56,455 bases of DNA, taken from positions 1 through 56,455 of the forward strand of contig NZ_JH376601.1 of assembly GCF_000233955.1 (NCBI RefSeq), in the 5' to 3' direction. This DNA comes from Paraprevotella clara YIT 11840 (GTDB lineage Bacteria; Bacteroidota; Bacteroidia; Bacteroidales; Bacteroidaceae). The translations under genes were made by a program, and so were the position numbers. Shown in pieces: positions 17,447 through 26,303 of this stretch. How positions within the stretch are numbered: position 1 is the stretch's first letter; every line of letters starts with the position of its first letter. The notes below the pieces were generated by a model. The model searched no databases. It worked only from the letters and a program-made list of their open reading frames with translations, and had not been told where the DNA came from.

Positions 17447-18526
17447 TCAGTTTTCCTCGCCGTTGTCCGTCAGTTGTTTGATGGCTCCGTTGCTGGGGTA
17501 GAAAGTGACTTGGGTGGTGGTTTTCTTGTCGAAGAGCACATTACTCAGGATTTCCACATGGCCGAATTGCCCCATGGGGAACTCCCCTTTGCAGAACTCT
17601 CTGGAAGCATTGAATACGCTGACCGCCACTCGTTCAGGTACATTATAATATACTCCTTCCTCCATTTTACCTTTCTTTTTGGCAGCCTTTTCGTCCACGA
17701 CGGGCAGGGGGAGGGTATTCATGTTTTTCAAAGAGAGGTAAACCGGCTCGCCGGATAAATCGTCATTGTCCACTACGCCCAGTTTTTCCGAGAAACGGAA
17801 CAGCACCATCCGGTCTGTAAACTCCGCAGGCGTGAGTTCTATGGTGAAAACCTCCGTACTGGTGTCCACTGTGCCCTTGAACAGTTGTGTAAGGGCTGTT
17901 TCCTGCATCGTCAATTGGTCGAGCATAAGTTTGAGTTGAGCGCCATCCTTCGGCATGTTGTCCGCTTCGCCCTTAATCAATGCCGTGCGGCTGTCTCGGA
18001 TATCATAGATTTCTTCGGCCGTCAGTTCGGCTATTTTGGCATTGCTTCCGGCAGAAAGGATTTCCTGATTCATGTAATCTCTGGGATTGAGTCTTTTAGG
18101 AGCATCATTTCCTTTCGGAACGGCCGGTAACGGTTCCTCTTCCCCGTCGGTATTGATGGACAGGAGGATGCCTTCGGAAGTGAGACCTACCAACGGAGCT
18201 ACGGTTCTCTTTTTAAGCTGTATGCTGTAAACTTTTTGAGGATCGGGTACTCCGTAGGGTACCATATCTATACTTTTTATACTCCACTTCGTGTAAGGTT
18301 CCTGGTTTATTTGGGACAAACGGAGATAGCGGTCGGCATATTTGCTGAATTCTCCGGGGGTATAGACTTGCTTTTCGGCCACGACGACCAAGCGAAGGGC
18401 TGTACGGGGCAAGTAATAGGTTACGCCCTCCACCGTGGCGCCGGGTACGTACGGGCTTACTTCGGTTTGTGCGACGGCACCGAGTGTGCAAAGTGCCAGT
18501 CCGCATAACAGGGTTCTTGCTTTCAT
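17447..18526 (-). CDS. DUF4831 family secreted protein
   Basis: This 359-residue protein has a signal peptide (MKARTLLCGLALCTLGAVAQ). The next segment, GATVEGVTYYLPRTALRLVV, and the LSAGSNAKIAELTAEEIYDI region near residue 155-175 are typical of the Bacteroidales DUF4831 family, whose function is unknown. It should be periplasmic or surface exposed. It lies 21 nt downstream of the NAD(P)H-hydrate repair gene and is probably on the same transcript, an association I cannot explain from sequence. Confidence 0.82.
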   Translation of the reverse strand: MKARTLLCGLALCTLGAVAQTEVSPYVPGATVEGVTYYLPRTALRLVVVAEKQVYTPGEFSKYADRYLRLSQINQEPYTKWSIKSIDMVPYGVPDPQKVYSIQLKKRTVAPLVGLTSEGILLSINTDGEEEPLPAVPKGNDAPKRLNPRDYMNQEILSAGSNAKIAELTAEEIYDIRDSRTALIKGEADNMPKDGAQLKLMLDQLTMQETALTQLFKGTVDTSTEVFTIELTPAEFTDRMVLFRFSEKLGVVDNDDLSGEPVYLSLKNMNTLPLPVVDEKAAKKKGKMEEGVYYNVPERVAVSVFNASREFCKGEFPMGQFGHVEILSNVLFDKKTTTQVTFYPSNGAIKQLTDNGEEN

Positions 18527-18547
18527 AAACTTTATTTTTATCAGTAT

Positions 18548-20059
18548 TTATTCTTTTAACTTCTTGAAGGCTTCGGGGAGCGCGTCGATGATGTCGCTGG
18601 CTATCATGCTTTCTTCGCCTAACCTTTCGCGTGCGATGTCACCGGCCAGGCCGTGCAGATAGGTGCCCAACTGGCAAGCTTCATTGGCCGTATATCCCCG
18701 TGCCAGTAAAGCCGTAAGGATGCCGGTCAGCACGTCGCCGCTTCCGGCTGTGGCCATGCCTGCATTGCCCGTGGGGTTGATGATGACGCGTCCCGTCGGT
18801 GTACAAATCATGCTGTTGTGTCCTTTCACGATGACATATAATTGCATTTTGATGGACAGCTCACGGGCTTTTGCCATACGGTCGTAACTGTCGGTACATG
18901 TTCCCACGAGATTTTCCAGTTCCTTGGGATGCGGAGTGAGAATCGTGTCTTGCGGGATTTCCGGAATCCATTCCGGATGGTTGCCCAGGATATTGAGCGC
19001 ATCCGCATCGAGTACCATTTCGCCCGGATGATTGCGGATGAATGTACGCAGAGCCTCTGCCGTTTCTTCGTGTGTGCCCAGTCCGGGACCCATGGCCAGA
19101 GCGTTGTAGTCGTAGGTACTTATGGCTTTCGACACCCGGATGTCGGACAAATCATGGCTGAGTATGGCTTCGGGTACACTGCATTGCAAGATGTTGTTGT
19201 TCATGTCCGGCGTATGGACGGTCAGTTTGCCCACTCCGCTTCTCAGGCAAGCCTTTGCCGCGAGGATGGTTGCGCCTCCCATGCCGTACTGTCCGCTTAC
19301 GAGCAGGGCATGCCCCATGCTGCCTTTGTGGGCGAAAGGGTTACGCGGTTTGAGTATCTTTTTCACCTCTCCAGGCTCTATCACCGTAATACTACAGTCG
19401 ATAGCCGCCAGTCCCTCGGCGGAAAGCCCGATGTCCATGGGTTTTACTTCACCGAGATATTTCTGGTTCTCGCCGAAAAAGAAGGCCAGTTTAGGAAGCT
19501 GGATGGTCAGGGTCAGGTCCGCACGGACGATGGCCGACGGATTATTGTATGTGTTGTCTTCGCTCATCAGGCCGGACGGGATGTCGATGCTCACCACTTT
19601 GGCCGGACTGGCGTTGATTCTTTTCACGAGTCCGGCATAGCCCCCGTCCAAAGGCTTATTCAGTCCGGTACCGAACAGTCCGTCTACGATGACATCTTTT
19701 TCGTCCGCTTCAGGGAAAGAAAACTGGGAAGATACTTCGGTGAACAGCAGTCCGGCCAGGTTTTCCAACCGTTTCTTGTTGTTCAGGCAATCGTCGCTGA
19801 GACGTCCCGTGATGTTGAACAGATACGTCTGCACCGTGTACCCGGCGTTGCAGAGCAGGCGGGATACCGCCAAGGCATCGCCTCCGTTGTTGCCCGGACC
19901 GGCAAACACGATGAAGCGAGTGGCGGTGGTCCAACGGCTTTTCAGTTCGGATGCAATCGCTTTTGCGGCACGTTCCATCAAATCGGTGGATGAGACGGGT
20001 TCGTGTTCGATGGTGTATTTATCTAATTCTTTAAACTGGGTCGAGGTGAGTATCTTCAT
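18548..20059 (-). CDS. nnr: Bifunctional NAD(P)H-hydrate epimerase / ADP-dependent dehydratase
   Basis: The 503-residue protein repairs damaged NADHX and NADPHX. The N-terminal half (about 1-215) is the YjeF epimerase domain with GPGNNGGDALAVSR (about 60-73) and VDGLFGTGLNKPL. The C-terminal half (about 230-500) is the ribokinase-like dehydratase domain with HKGSMGHALLVSGQYGMGGA, a GPGLG turn, DADALNIL, LTPHPKE and the nucleotide-binding GSGDVLTGI. The start at 20059 (MKILTSTQFKELDKYTIE) matches the family; the frame extends 41 codons upstream without homology-like content. It diverges from hpt and precedes the DUF4831 gene. Confidence 0.95.
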   Translation of the reverse strand: MKILTSTQFKELDKYTIEHEPVSSTDLMERAAKAIASELKSRWTTATRFIVFAGPGNNGGDALAVSRLLCNAGYTVQTYLFNITGRLSDDCLNNKKRLENLAGLLFTEVSSQFSFPEADEKDVIVDGLFGTGLNKPLDGGYAGLVKRINASPAKVVSIDIPSGLMSEDNTYNNPSAIVRADLTLTIQLPKLAFFFGENQKYLGEVKPMDIGLSAEGLAAIDCSITVIEPGEVKKILKPRNPFAHKGSMGHALLVSGQYGMGGATILAAKACLRSGVGKLTVHTPDMNNNILQCSVPEAILSHDLSDIRVSKAISTYDYNALAMGPGLGTHEETAEALRTFIRNHPGEMVLDADALNILGNHPEWIPEIPQDTILTPHPKELENLVGTCTDSYDRMAKARELSIKMQLYVIVKGHNSMICTPTGRVIINPTGNAGMATAGSGDVLTGILTALLARGYTANEACQLGTYLHGLAGDIARERLGEESMIASDIIDALPEAFKKLKE

Positions 20060-20165
20060 GACAAATAAAACTTCGTTTTCTTTCGTATTTTTTGGGTTTG
20101 GTACTGTTTTTGGATAAAATAGGAGGCGGTTCGGCACGTCCAAACTTGAAAAACTTTGTTTTTCG

Positions 20166-20197
20166 TTTGCCTCTGCGCTCACCTTTCACTATCTTTG
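20166..20197 (+). promoter_or_regulatory. Promoter of the hpt-adk-obgE-pgeF run
   Basis: TTTG (20166-20169), a 20-nt spacer and TATCTTTG (20190-20197) are an exact Bacteroidetes housekeeping promoter, 23 nt upstream of the hpt ATG. Confidence 0.8.
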
Positions 20198-20219
20198 TAC
20201 GCAAAATTAGCAAAAAGAT

Positions 20220-20756
20220 ATGGAAACACTTCAGATAAAGGATAAAAAATTTGCCGTGTCGATACCTGAGGCTGAAATATTGAAACAGGTGAAGCGGGTG
20301 GCTGGAGAAATCAACCGTGATTTGGCCGGTTCGGAACCTGTTTTTTTGGCCATATTGAACGGGTCTTTTATCTTTGCGGCTGATTTGATGAGGGAAATCG
20401 AGCTTTCTGCACAGATTTCGTTTGTCAAGTTGGCTTCGTACGTGGGGACGTCTTCAACCGGTTCTGTCTGTGAGATGATAGGACTGAATGTCGATATTTC
20501 CGGACGGGATGTCGTGGTTGTGGAGGATATAGTGGATTCCGGACTGACGATGAAATACGTGACGGAAATGTTGGCGAAGTACAATCCCCGTTCCATTTCC
20601 ATCTGCACATTGTTGCTCAAGCCCGGTAATTTGAAGGTGGATTTGGACATTCCGTACAAGTGTTTCTCCATACCCAACGATTTCATTTTGGGGTATGGGC
20701 TGGATTATGACGGTTACGGGAGGAACACCCGTGACATTTACACCGTCGTGGAATAG
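20220..20756 (+). CDS. hpt: Hypoxanthine phosphoribosyltransferase
   Basis: The 178-residue purine-salvage enzyme converts hypoxanthine (and usually guanine) with PRPP to IMP or GMP. It shows the PRPP-binding motif VVVVEDIVDSGLTM (about 98-111), the FVKLASYVGTSSTG loop and the C-terminal GYGLDYDGYGRN, which lines the base pocket. The ATG follows a canonical promoter by 23 nt. It opens a plus-strand run with adk 65 nt downstream. Confidence 0.95.
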   Translation: METLQIKDKKFAVSIPEAEILKQVKRVAGEINRDLAGSEPVFLAILNGSFIFAADLMREIELSAQISFVKLASYVGTSSTGSVCEMIGLNVDISGRDVVVVEDIVDSGLTMKYVTEMLAKYNPRSISICTLLLKPGNLKVDLDIPYKCFSIPNDFILGYGLDYDGYGRNTRDIYTVVE

Positions 20757-20821
20757 GCCGGCAGTTTCTATTGTCGGAAAAAGAGGAGAAAGATTGTTTC
20801 AACCAATACAAAATAACAACG

Positions 20822-21397
20822 ATGAAGAATATTATTATTTTCGGTGCTCCGGGATCAGGTAAGGGCACTTACAGTGACGAGATTGTGGCAAAATACGGCA
20901 TGGGACACATTTCTACCGGTGACGTGTTGCGCGGAGAAATCAAGAACGGTACGGAGCTGGGCAAGATTGCCAAGGGATATATCGACAACGGGCAGCTCAT
21001 TCCGGACGAACTGATGATCGACATCCTGGCCAAGACATACGACGCACAGACGAAAGGCCAAGGGGTGATATTCGACGGTTTCCCCCGTACCATCGCGCAG
21101 GCCGAGGCTTTGAAGAAGATGCTGGCCGACCGCAAGGACGACATGGGCATGATGATAGAGTTGGTGGTGGACGAAGAGACGCTGATGGCCCGTTTGCTGA
21201 ACCGTGCCATCGAGCAGGGACGCGCTGACGACAATGAAGAAACCATCAAGAAGCGTTTTGACGTGTACCGCAACCAGACGGCTCCTTTGGCCGAGTGGTT
21301 CGAGAAAGAAGGTTTGCGCCACACTTTCAACTGGAAAGGTTCGAAAGAACAGATGCTGGCGGAAATCTTTGAAGCGATAGACGCTGCAAACAAATAA
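20822..21397 (+). CDS. adk: Adenylate kinase
   Basis: The 191-residue enzyme interconverts ATP + AMP and 2 ADP. The start [16 protein letters not shown] places the P-loop at residues 8-15. FDGFPRT, the AMP-binding and lid-hinge motif, and a short lid without zinc cysteines ([14 protein letters not shown]) follow, as in the short Bacteroidetes form. The upstream in-frame start at 20771 adds 17 residues before the P-loop strand and is rejected. obgE starts 5 nt after its stop. Confidence 0.97.
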   Translation: MKNIIIFGAPGSGKGTYSDEIVAKYGMGHISTGDVLRGEIKNGTELGKIAKGYIDNGQLIPDELMIDILAKTYDAQTKGQGVIFDGFPRTIAQAEALKKMLADRKDDMGMMIELVVDEETLMARLLNRAIEQGRADDNEETIKKRFDVYRNQTAPLAEWFEKEGLRHTFNWKGSKEQMLAEIFEAIDAANK

Positions 21398-21402
21398 TTT
21401 AT

Positions 21403-22581
21403 ATGGCAGAATCCAATTTTGTAGACTATGTGAAGATATACTGCCGTTCGGGTAAGGGGGGACGCGGTTCGGCGCACATGCGCCGGGCCAAATACGTGCC
21501 CAATGGCGGACCGGACGGCGGAAACGGCGGCCGTGGGGGTAATGTTTACCTTCGCGGCAACCGCAACTATTGGACGTTGCTCCATTTGCGTTATGACCGG
21601 CATGTCTTTGCCGGCCATGGCGGGAACGGCTCCAAAGCCCGGTCGTCGGGCAAGGACGGTGAGGACAAGTATATAGACGTGCCGTGCGGAACGGTGGTCT
21701 ATAATGCCGAGACGGGAGAATACCTTTGCGACGTGACGGAGGACGGGCAGGTCGTATTGCTGCTGAAAGGAGGCCGGGGCGGTCTGGGCAACTGGAATTT
21801 CCGTACGGCCACCAACCAGGCGCCGCGGTATGCCCAACCCGGGGAGCCGATGCAGGAGATGATGGTCATCATGGAATTGAAGCTGTTGGCCGATGTCGGC
21901 CTGGTAGGGTTTCCCAACGCCGGGAAATCCACTTTGCTGAGCGCCGTGTCGTCCGCCCGTCCCAAGATCGCCAATTATCCCTTTACGACACTCGAACCCA
22001 GCTTGGGCATCGTGTCCTACCGCGACAACCAGTCGTTCGTAATGGCCGATATTCCCGGCATCATCGAGGGAGCCAGCGAGGGAAAAGGGTTGGGGCTGCG
22101 TTTCCTGCGCCATATCGAGCGCAACTCCTTGCTGTTGTTCATGGTGCCCGGCGACACGGAGGACATCCGGAAAGAATATGAGATACTGTTGAACGAACTG
22201 GCCACGTTCAACCCCGAAATGCTCGACAAGCAGCGGGTGTTGGCCATTACGAAGAGCGATTTGCTGGACGAAGAACTCATCCAGATGCTTTCCGAGAACC
22301 TGCCCGACGTGCCTCATGTGTTTATCTCTTCGGTCACGGGAATGGGCATAGCCGAGTTGAAAGACGTGTTGTGGCGCGAGCTGAACAGCGAAAGCAATAA
22401 GCTTCAGGCCATTACGGACCAAAGCAGGATTGTGCATAAGAACAAGGACTTGAATTTCCTGCAGAATGAGCTGAAGGCCATGGGCGAGGATGAAGATATC
22501 CAGTTCGTGGACGAGGAAGAGATAGAAGACCTTGATGATTTCGAATACGAAGAGGATTGGGACGACGAACCTCAAAAATAG
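21403..22581 (+). CDS. obgE: GTPase Obg (CgtA)
   Basis: This 392-residue GTPase acts in 50S ribosomal subunit assembly and stress control. The glycine-rich Obg fold covers residues 1-158 ([19 protein letters not shown]). The G domain has G1 GFPNAGKST (about 167-175), G3 DIPG, G4 TKSD and G5-like SSVTG. The C-terminal tail is strongly acidic ([18 protein letters not shown]), typical of Obg in Bacteroidetes. It lies between adk (5 nt) and pgeF (9 nt) in a tight operon. Confidence 0.97.
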   Translation: MAESNFVDYVKIYCRSGKGGRGSAHMRRAKYVPNGGPDGGNGGRGGNVYLRGNRNYWTLLHLRYDRHVFAGHGGNGSKARSSGKDGEDKYIDVPCGTVVYNAETGEYLCDVTEDGQVVLLLKGGRGGLGNWNFRTATNQAPRYAQPGEPMQEMMVIMELKLLADVGLVGFPNAGKSTLLSAVSSARPKIANYPFTTLEPSLGIVSYRDNQSFVMADIPGIIEGASEGKGLGLRFLRHIERNSLLLFMVPGDTEDIRKEYEILLNELATFNPEMLDKQRVLAITKSDLLDEELIQMLSENLPDVPHVFISSVTGMGIAELKDVLWRELNSESNKLQAITDQSRIVHKNKDLNFLQNELKAMGEDEDIQFVDEEEIEDLDDFEYEEDWDDEPQK

Positions 22582-22590
22582 TTCCGGAAA

Positions 22591-23403
22591 ATGCGTGGAC
22601 CGGAATTGCTGACATACGATTTGGGACAGGGCGTCTGTGCTTTCAGTACGGAGCGGCGCGGAGGTTATAGCGAAGGGGCGTACGCCTCTTTCAATGCCAA
22701 TGCCTATTGCGGGGACGACGAACGCATGGTGCGGCTCAATCGTGATTTGTTGTGCGAGTCTTTGGGTTTGGAGACATCCCGTTTGATTATACCTCATCAG
22801 GTACATGGCGCACGTGTGCGTCGTATCGATGAGGCTTTTTTTATGCAGACCGATGCCGTCAAGGCGGCTACGCTCGAAGGAGTGGATGCCGTGATGACGG
22901 ACGTGCCGAAAGTTTGCGTGTCGGTGTCTACCGCCGATTGCATACCTATATTAATATATGACCGGGTGCATCATGCCGTGGCCGCCGTGCACGCTGGTTG
23001 GCGAAGCACGGTGTTGCGCATACCGGAGGCCGTCCTGCAAGCGATGGCCGGTGCATACGGTACCCGTCCGCAGGATGTGGAGGCGGCCATCGGCCCCGGC
23101 ATATCCTTGGAGGCCTTCGAGGTGGGCGACGAGGTGTATGAAGCTTTCCGCACGGCCGGTTTCCCGATGGAGAAGATAGCGAGGCGGTATCCTGCCACTG
23201 GAGACGGGAGTGGCAGGATGGAAAAATGGCACCTTGATTTGTGGCAAGCCGACCGGGGCTTGTTGGAGGGCTGCGGTGTGCCCTCTGCACGGATTCGTAT
23301 GGCCGGAGTGTGCACTTACCTCCATTCCGAACGTTTCTTCTCCGCACGCCGCTTGGGCATCCGTTCGGGGCGCATTCTGAACGGTATTTTTCTGACGGAC
23401 TGA
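22591..23403 (+). CDS. pgeF: Peptidoglycan editing factor PgeF / multicopper-like laccase-domain protein
   Basis: The 270-residue cytosolic protein carries the PF02578 signature: HQVHGARV (about 67-74), STADCIPILIYD with the conserved Cys, and AVHAGWRST (about 131-139), the two His and one Cys that bind zinc or copper. E. coli PgeF removes a non-cognate serine from UDP-MurNAc precursors; homologues also deaminate or phosphorylase-cleave adenosine. It follows obgE by 9 nt and precedes a LytM-type peptidase by 16 nt, consistent with a wall-related role. Confidence 0.93.
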   Translation: MRGPELLTYDLGQGVCAFSTERRGGYSEGAYASFNANAYCGDDERMVRLNRDLLCESLGLETSRLIIPHQVHGARVRRIDEAFFMQTDAVKAATLEGVDAVMTDVPKVCVSVSTADCIPILIYDRVHHAVAAVHAGWRSTVLRIPEAVLQAMAGAYGTRPQDVEAAIGPGISLEAFEVGDEVYEAFRTAGFPMEKIARRYPATGDGSGRMEKWHLDLWQADRGLLEGCGVPSARIRMAGVCTYLHSERFFSARRLGIRSGRILNGIFLTD

Positions 23404-23419
23404 TTAAAAATATGGATAT

Positions 23420-24640
23420 ATGGTGAAGCGTATTTCTATTTTGTGTCTCGCCTTGTTGCTGGCACTTTTGTATTCCTTTACGAGCAGCCGCAAGGAGCGG
23501 GTGGATTTCTCACGTGTGGAACGGCGCATGCTTCATATCCCGACTGCCGGATTGTTTGACGGCACCGGTTATTTCACCGTGACTTCGGCCGATATGGAAC
23601 GCGACGGTTGGAGTTTTCCGGTGGAGGACGGGGTGTTGTTCACTCCCGATTTCCGTCATGAGCCTGTCGGGTGGTACATCATGTCGCCCGAGGTGAAGCA
23701 TGAGGTAAGGGCGGCCATGCAGGGCGTGGTGCGCCTGGTGCGTAAGACGGATTTAGGAAAGACGGTCGTGGTGCTCCATCCCAACGGGATGGAAACGGTG
23801 TATGCCCATCACGCCAAGACGTTGGTGGAGTCCGGCGATTATGTTTCTGCCGGACAGGCTATAGCGTTGGCCGGTGCGGACCATGGCGTGGTCTATACTT
23901 ATTTCGCCCTGATGGTGAACGGCGTGCCGATGAGCCCGTCCACGCTGGCTCGTCCCGATGGTAGTTTGAAGTTCGATGCCATGCAGTTTCGTCTGGACGA
24001 GTCCGGTTATGTCCGTGCTTCTTTCTGCCGGAGGGGAGAGATTGTCGAACGTCCGCCCCGTTTCGACTGGTTCCGGGTGCCGGAACAGGTGGACTTGGAC
24101 CGCCCTTTCTCGGCCATGGAACGGCAACATGTGGGTGTGGCCACACCGGGGTTGTTCGACGAGGCTTCTTCGTTCACGATAGACTTGTCCCGGATAGGGA
24201 AGTGGAGTTATCCGCTGCCCGGTGCCAAGGTGATCAGTCCCTATGGCGGGGCACGCAAGAACCATACGGGAACGGACCTGAAGACGAAACCGCACGACAA
24301 GATACGGGCGGTGTTCGACGGGGTCGTCCGCTTCTCCGGAAAGTATTCCGCATACGGGAACATGGTGGTGGTGCGCCATGCCAACGGGCTGGAGACTTGT
24401 TACAGTCACAATGCCAAGAACTTGGTCCGCGTGGGAGACCGTGTGAAGGCTGGCGACGCGATAGCCACCGTGGGGCGTACCGGACGGGCCACGACGGAGC
24501 ATTGTCATTTTGAAGTCCGGGTGAACGGCGTGCCGTTCAATAGTGATTACATTTTCGACCACGGGCGGCATGCGTTGAGGAAAGACAAGCTCACCTTTAC
24601 CCGTAAATCGAACGGAACCATCTCTGTACGAAAGGATTAA
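23420..24640 (+). CDS. M23 (LytM) family peptidase with two LytM-like domains
   Basis: This 406-residue protein has an N-terminal signal or anchor (LCLALLLALLYSFTSS). It holds two LytM-like domains. The first (about 95-185) has NGMETVYAHHAKTLV but lacks the metal-binding HxxxD and HxH motifs, so it is probably inactive. The second (about 265-380) keeps HTGTDLK, SHNAKNLVRVGD and the HCHFEVR (HxH) metal and catalytic residues, so it should cut peptidoglycan cross-bridges. This arrangement suggests self-regulation or substrate docking by the dead copy. It ends the hpt-to-M23 run. Confidence 0.92.
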   Translation: MVKRISILCLALLLALLYSFTSSRKERVDFSRVERRMLHIPTAGLFDGTGYFTVTSADMERDGWSFPVEDGVLFTPDFRHEPVGWYIMSPEVKHEVRAAMQGVVRLVRKTDLGKTVVVLHPNGMETVYAHHAKTLVESGDYVSAGQAIALAGADHGVVYTYFALMVNGVPMSPSTLARPDGSLKFDAMQFRLDESGYVRASFCRRGEIVERPPRFDWFRVPEQVDLDRPFSAMERQHVGVATPGLFDEASSFTIDLSRIGKWSYPLPGAKVISPYGGARKNHTGTDLKTKPHDKIRAVFDGVVRFSGKYSAYGNMVVVRHANGLETCYSHNAKNLVRVGDRVKAGDAIATVGRTGRATTEHCHFEVRVNGVPFNSDYIFDHGRHALRKDKLTFTRKSNGTISVRKD

Positions 24641-24691
24641 GCATCTTTTTCCCTCCTTTTGAAAAGCTGAAAATCATCTTGCGGAAAGACG

Positions 24692-24761
24692 TAAATCGTT
24701 TGGCGCAGAATGAAAAATCAATCTCAGGCGAACGATTTTTCATTCTGCGCCAAACGATTTA
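24692..24761. repeat. Perfect 28-bp palindrome with 14-nt loop
   Basis: The left arm (24692-24719) starts TAAATCGTTTGGCGCAG and the right arm (24734-24761) is its exact reverse complement. It lies between the convergent M23 and small-protein genes, as the palindrome at 7814-7871 lies between convergent genes, and shares TGAAAAATCAATCT and TCGTTTGGCG blocks with it. Confidence 0.85.
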
Positions 24762-24776
24762 GCGTTCTCTAATGGA

Positions 24777-24812
24777 TGAAAAAAGACCGTAGGGTGATGC
24801 CTGCGGTCTTCT
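24777..24812 (-). terminator. Terminator of the AICAR transformylase-small protein operon
   Basis: AAGACCGTAGG (from 24783) pairs with CCTGCGGTCTT (ending 24810) with one G-U pair and a 5-7 nt loop. On the minus strand a T run follows (the complement of 24779-24784). Confidence 0.8.
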
Positions 24813-24832
24813 CTTCTTGATAAGAAAATACA

Positions 24833-25042
24833 TTACTTTTTATGCCGGTTGGCTCTGCGGCGGCGGATTTCAGCTTTCATTTTGGCCGACCCGGAACCGT
24901 GCGCCCCCGTGATATAAGCTTTCTTTTTGGCTTTGGTTTTCACTTTGGCGTTCGAGTTTCCGGAAGTCTTTTTAGCGCCTCCTGAAAACACGATGCCTCC
25001 CGTGATAACCTTGTCGATGTCATCTCCTCCGAAGTTCGCCAT
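24833..25042 (-). CDS. Small basic protein of unknown function
   Basis: This 69-residue protein starts MANFGGDDIDKVITGG and has a Ser/Lys/Gly-rich middle and a very basic tail (KMKAEIRRRRANRHKK). I do not recognise a family. It starts 15 nt after the stop of the stand-alone AICAR transformylase gene and is followed by a good terminator, so it is probably the last gene of that operon. The basic tail would fit RNA or DNA binding, but that is inference only. Confidence 0.6.
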   Translation of the reverse strand: MANFGGDDIDKVITGGIVFSGGAKKTSGNSNAKVKTKAKKKAYITGAHGSGSAKMKAEIRRRRANRHKK

Positions 25043-25057
25043 AAGTGTGCCGTAGGA

Positions 25058-26239
25058 TTAATGGTGGAACAGGCGGACGCCGGTGAAAGCCATCGTGATG
25101 CCATACTTGTCGCAAGTCTCGATTACATGGTCGTCGCGCACGCTGCCACCAGCTTGTGCCACGAACTGCACGCCGCTTTTGTGTGCCCGTTCGATGTTGT
25201 CGCCGAAGGGGAAGAATGCGTCCGACCCTAAGGCCACTCCAGTGTTTTGTGCAATCCAGGCTTGTTTTTCCTCGCGTGTGAGCGGTTCCGGCTTTTCAGA
25301 GAAGAATTTCTGCCATTCTCCGTCAGCCAACACGTCCATATAGTCGTCGCTGATATAAATGTCGATGGTATTGTCTCGGTCTGCACGGTGGATTTTCTCC
25401 ACAAACGGCAGGTTCATCACCTTCGGATGTTGGCGCAACCACCAGATGTCGGCCTTGTTGCCCGCCAGACGCGTACAGTGGATACGGCTTTGTTGTCCGG
25501 CTCCGATGCCGATGGCCTGTCCGTCCTTCACGTAGCATACGGAGTTGCTTTGCGTGTACTTCAGGGTGATGAGGGCGATCATCAAGTCGCGTTTGGCCTC
25601 GTCGGTAAACGTCTTGCTGGCCGTGGGGATGTTTTCGAACAAAGCCGGGTCGTTCAATTTGATTTCATTGCGTCCTTGCTCGAATGTGATGCCGAACACC
25701 TGTTTGCGTTCTATCGGTTCGGGAACATAGTCAGGGTCTATCTTGATGACGTTGTAAGTACCTTTGCGTTTTTCACGCAGGATTTGGAGCGCCTCTTCCG
25801 TGTAATCCGGAGCAATCACCCCGTCGCTGACTTCACGTTTGATGAGGGTGGCGGTGGCGGCATCGCAAGTGTCGCTCAGTGCGATAAAGTCGCCGTAGCT
25901 CGACATACGGTCGGCGCCGCGTGCACGGGCGTATGCACAGGCGACGGGGGAGAGAGGAATCTGCACGTCGTCCACAAAGTATATTTTTTTCAATGTGTCG
26001 CTCAACGGGAGGCCGATGGCAGCCCCGGCGGGAGACACGTGTTTGAAAGATGTGGCGGCAGGCATGCCGGTGGCTTCTTTCAGTTCCTTGACCAGTTGCC
26101 AACCGTTGAGGGCATCCAAGAAGTTGATGTACCCCGGACGGCCGTTGAGCACTTCAATCGGCAGTTCGCCTTCGGTCATGTAAATACGCGAGGGTTTCTG
26201 ATTCGGATTGCATCCGTACTTTAAAGCTAATTCTTTCAT
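25058..26239 (-). CDS. Stand-alone AICAR formyltransferase (PurH C-terminal type)
   Basis: The 393-residue enzyme matches the AICAR transformylase half of PurH and should transfer a formyl group from 10-formyl-tetrahydrofolate to AICAR in purine synthesis. Motifs are LKYGCNPNQKPSRIY at the N-terminus, SFKHVSPAGAA with the catalytic Lys66-His67 pair, KYTQSNSVCYVKDGQAIGIG, GAGQQSRIHCTRLAG and the terminal GITMAFTGVRLFHH. The IMP cyclohydrolase domain of full-length PurH (about 200 residues) is absent, and the protein begins naturally at the transformylase domain. This is therefore a single-domain form, not a truncation. A separate full PurH or cyclohydrolase would be expected elsewhere. Confidence 0.9.
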   Translation of the reverse strand: MKELALKYGCNPNQKPSRIYMTEGELPIEVLNGRPGYINFLDALNGWQLVKELKEATGMPAATSFKHVSPAGAAIGLPLSDTLKKIYFVDDVQIPLSPVACAYARARGADRMSSYGDFIALSDTCDAATATLIKREVSDGVIAPDYTEEALQILREKRKGTYNVIKIDPDYVPEPIERKQVFGITFEQGRNEIKLNDPALFENIPTASKTFTDEAKRDLMIALITLKYTQSNSVCYVKDGQAIGIGAGQQSRIHCTRLAGNKADIWWLRQHPKVMNLPFVEKIHRADRDNTIDIYISDDYMDVLADGEWQKFFSEKPEPLTREEKQAWIAQNTGVALGSDAFFPFGDNIERAHKSGVQFVAQAGGSVRDDHVIETCDKYGITMAFTGVRLFHH

Positions 26240-26257
26240 ATCGAGTGATTAATACAG

Positions 26258-26296
26258 AAGCAGCCCGACACGCATACTGCATGACGGGCTGCTTTC
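26258..26296 (-). terminator. Terminator downstream of ssrA
   Basis: AAGCAGCCCG pairs with CGGGCTGCTTT around a 17-nt loop. It lies just beyond the 3' end of the tmRNA gene, and T-rich sequence follows on the minus strand. Confidence 0.75.
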
Positions 26297-26303
26297 AAAT
26301 TTG

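Noticed and set aside
18842-19993. 383-residue plus-strand frame antisense to nnr
   Set aside because: Shadow frame; nnr is clear on the other strand and the frame has no recognisable domain.
20869-22806. 645-residue minus-strand frame antisense to adk and obgE
   Set aside because: adk and obgE are certain on the other strand; the frame is open only because of their codon bias and has a His/Gln/Leu-rich composition without domains.
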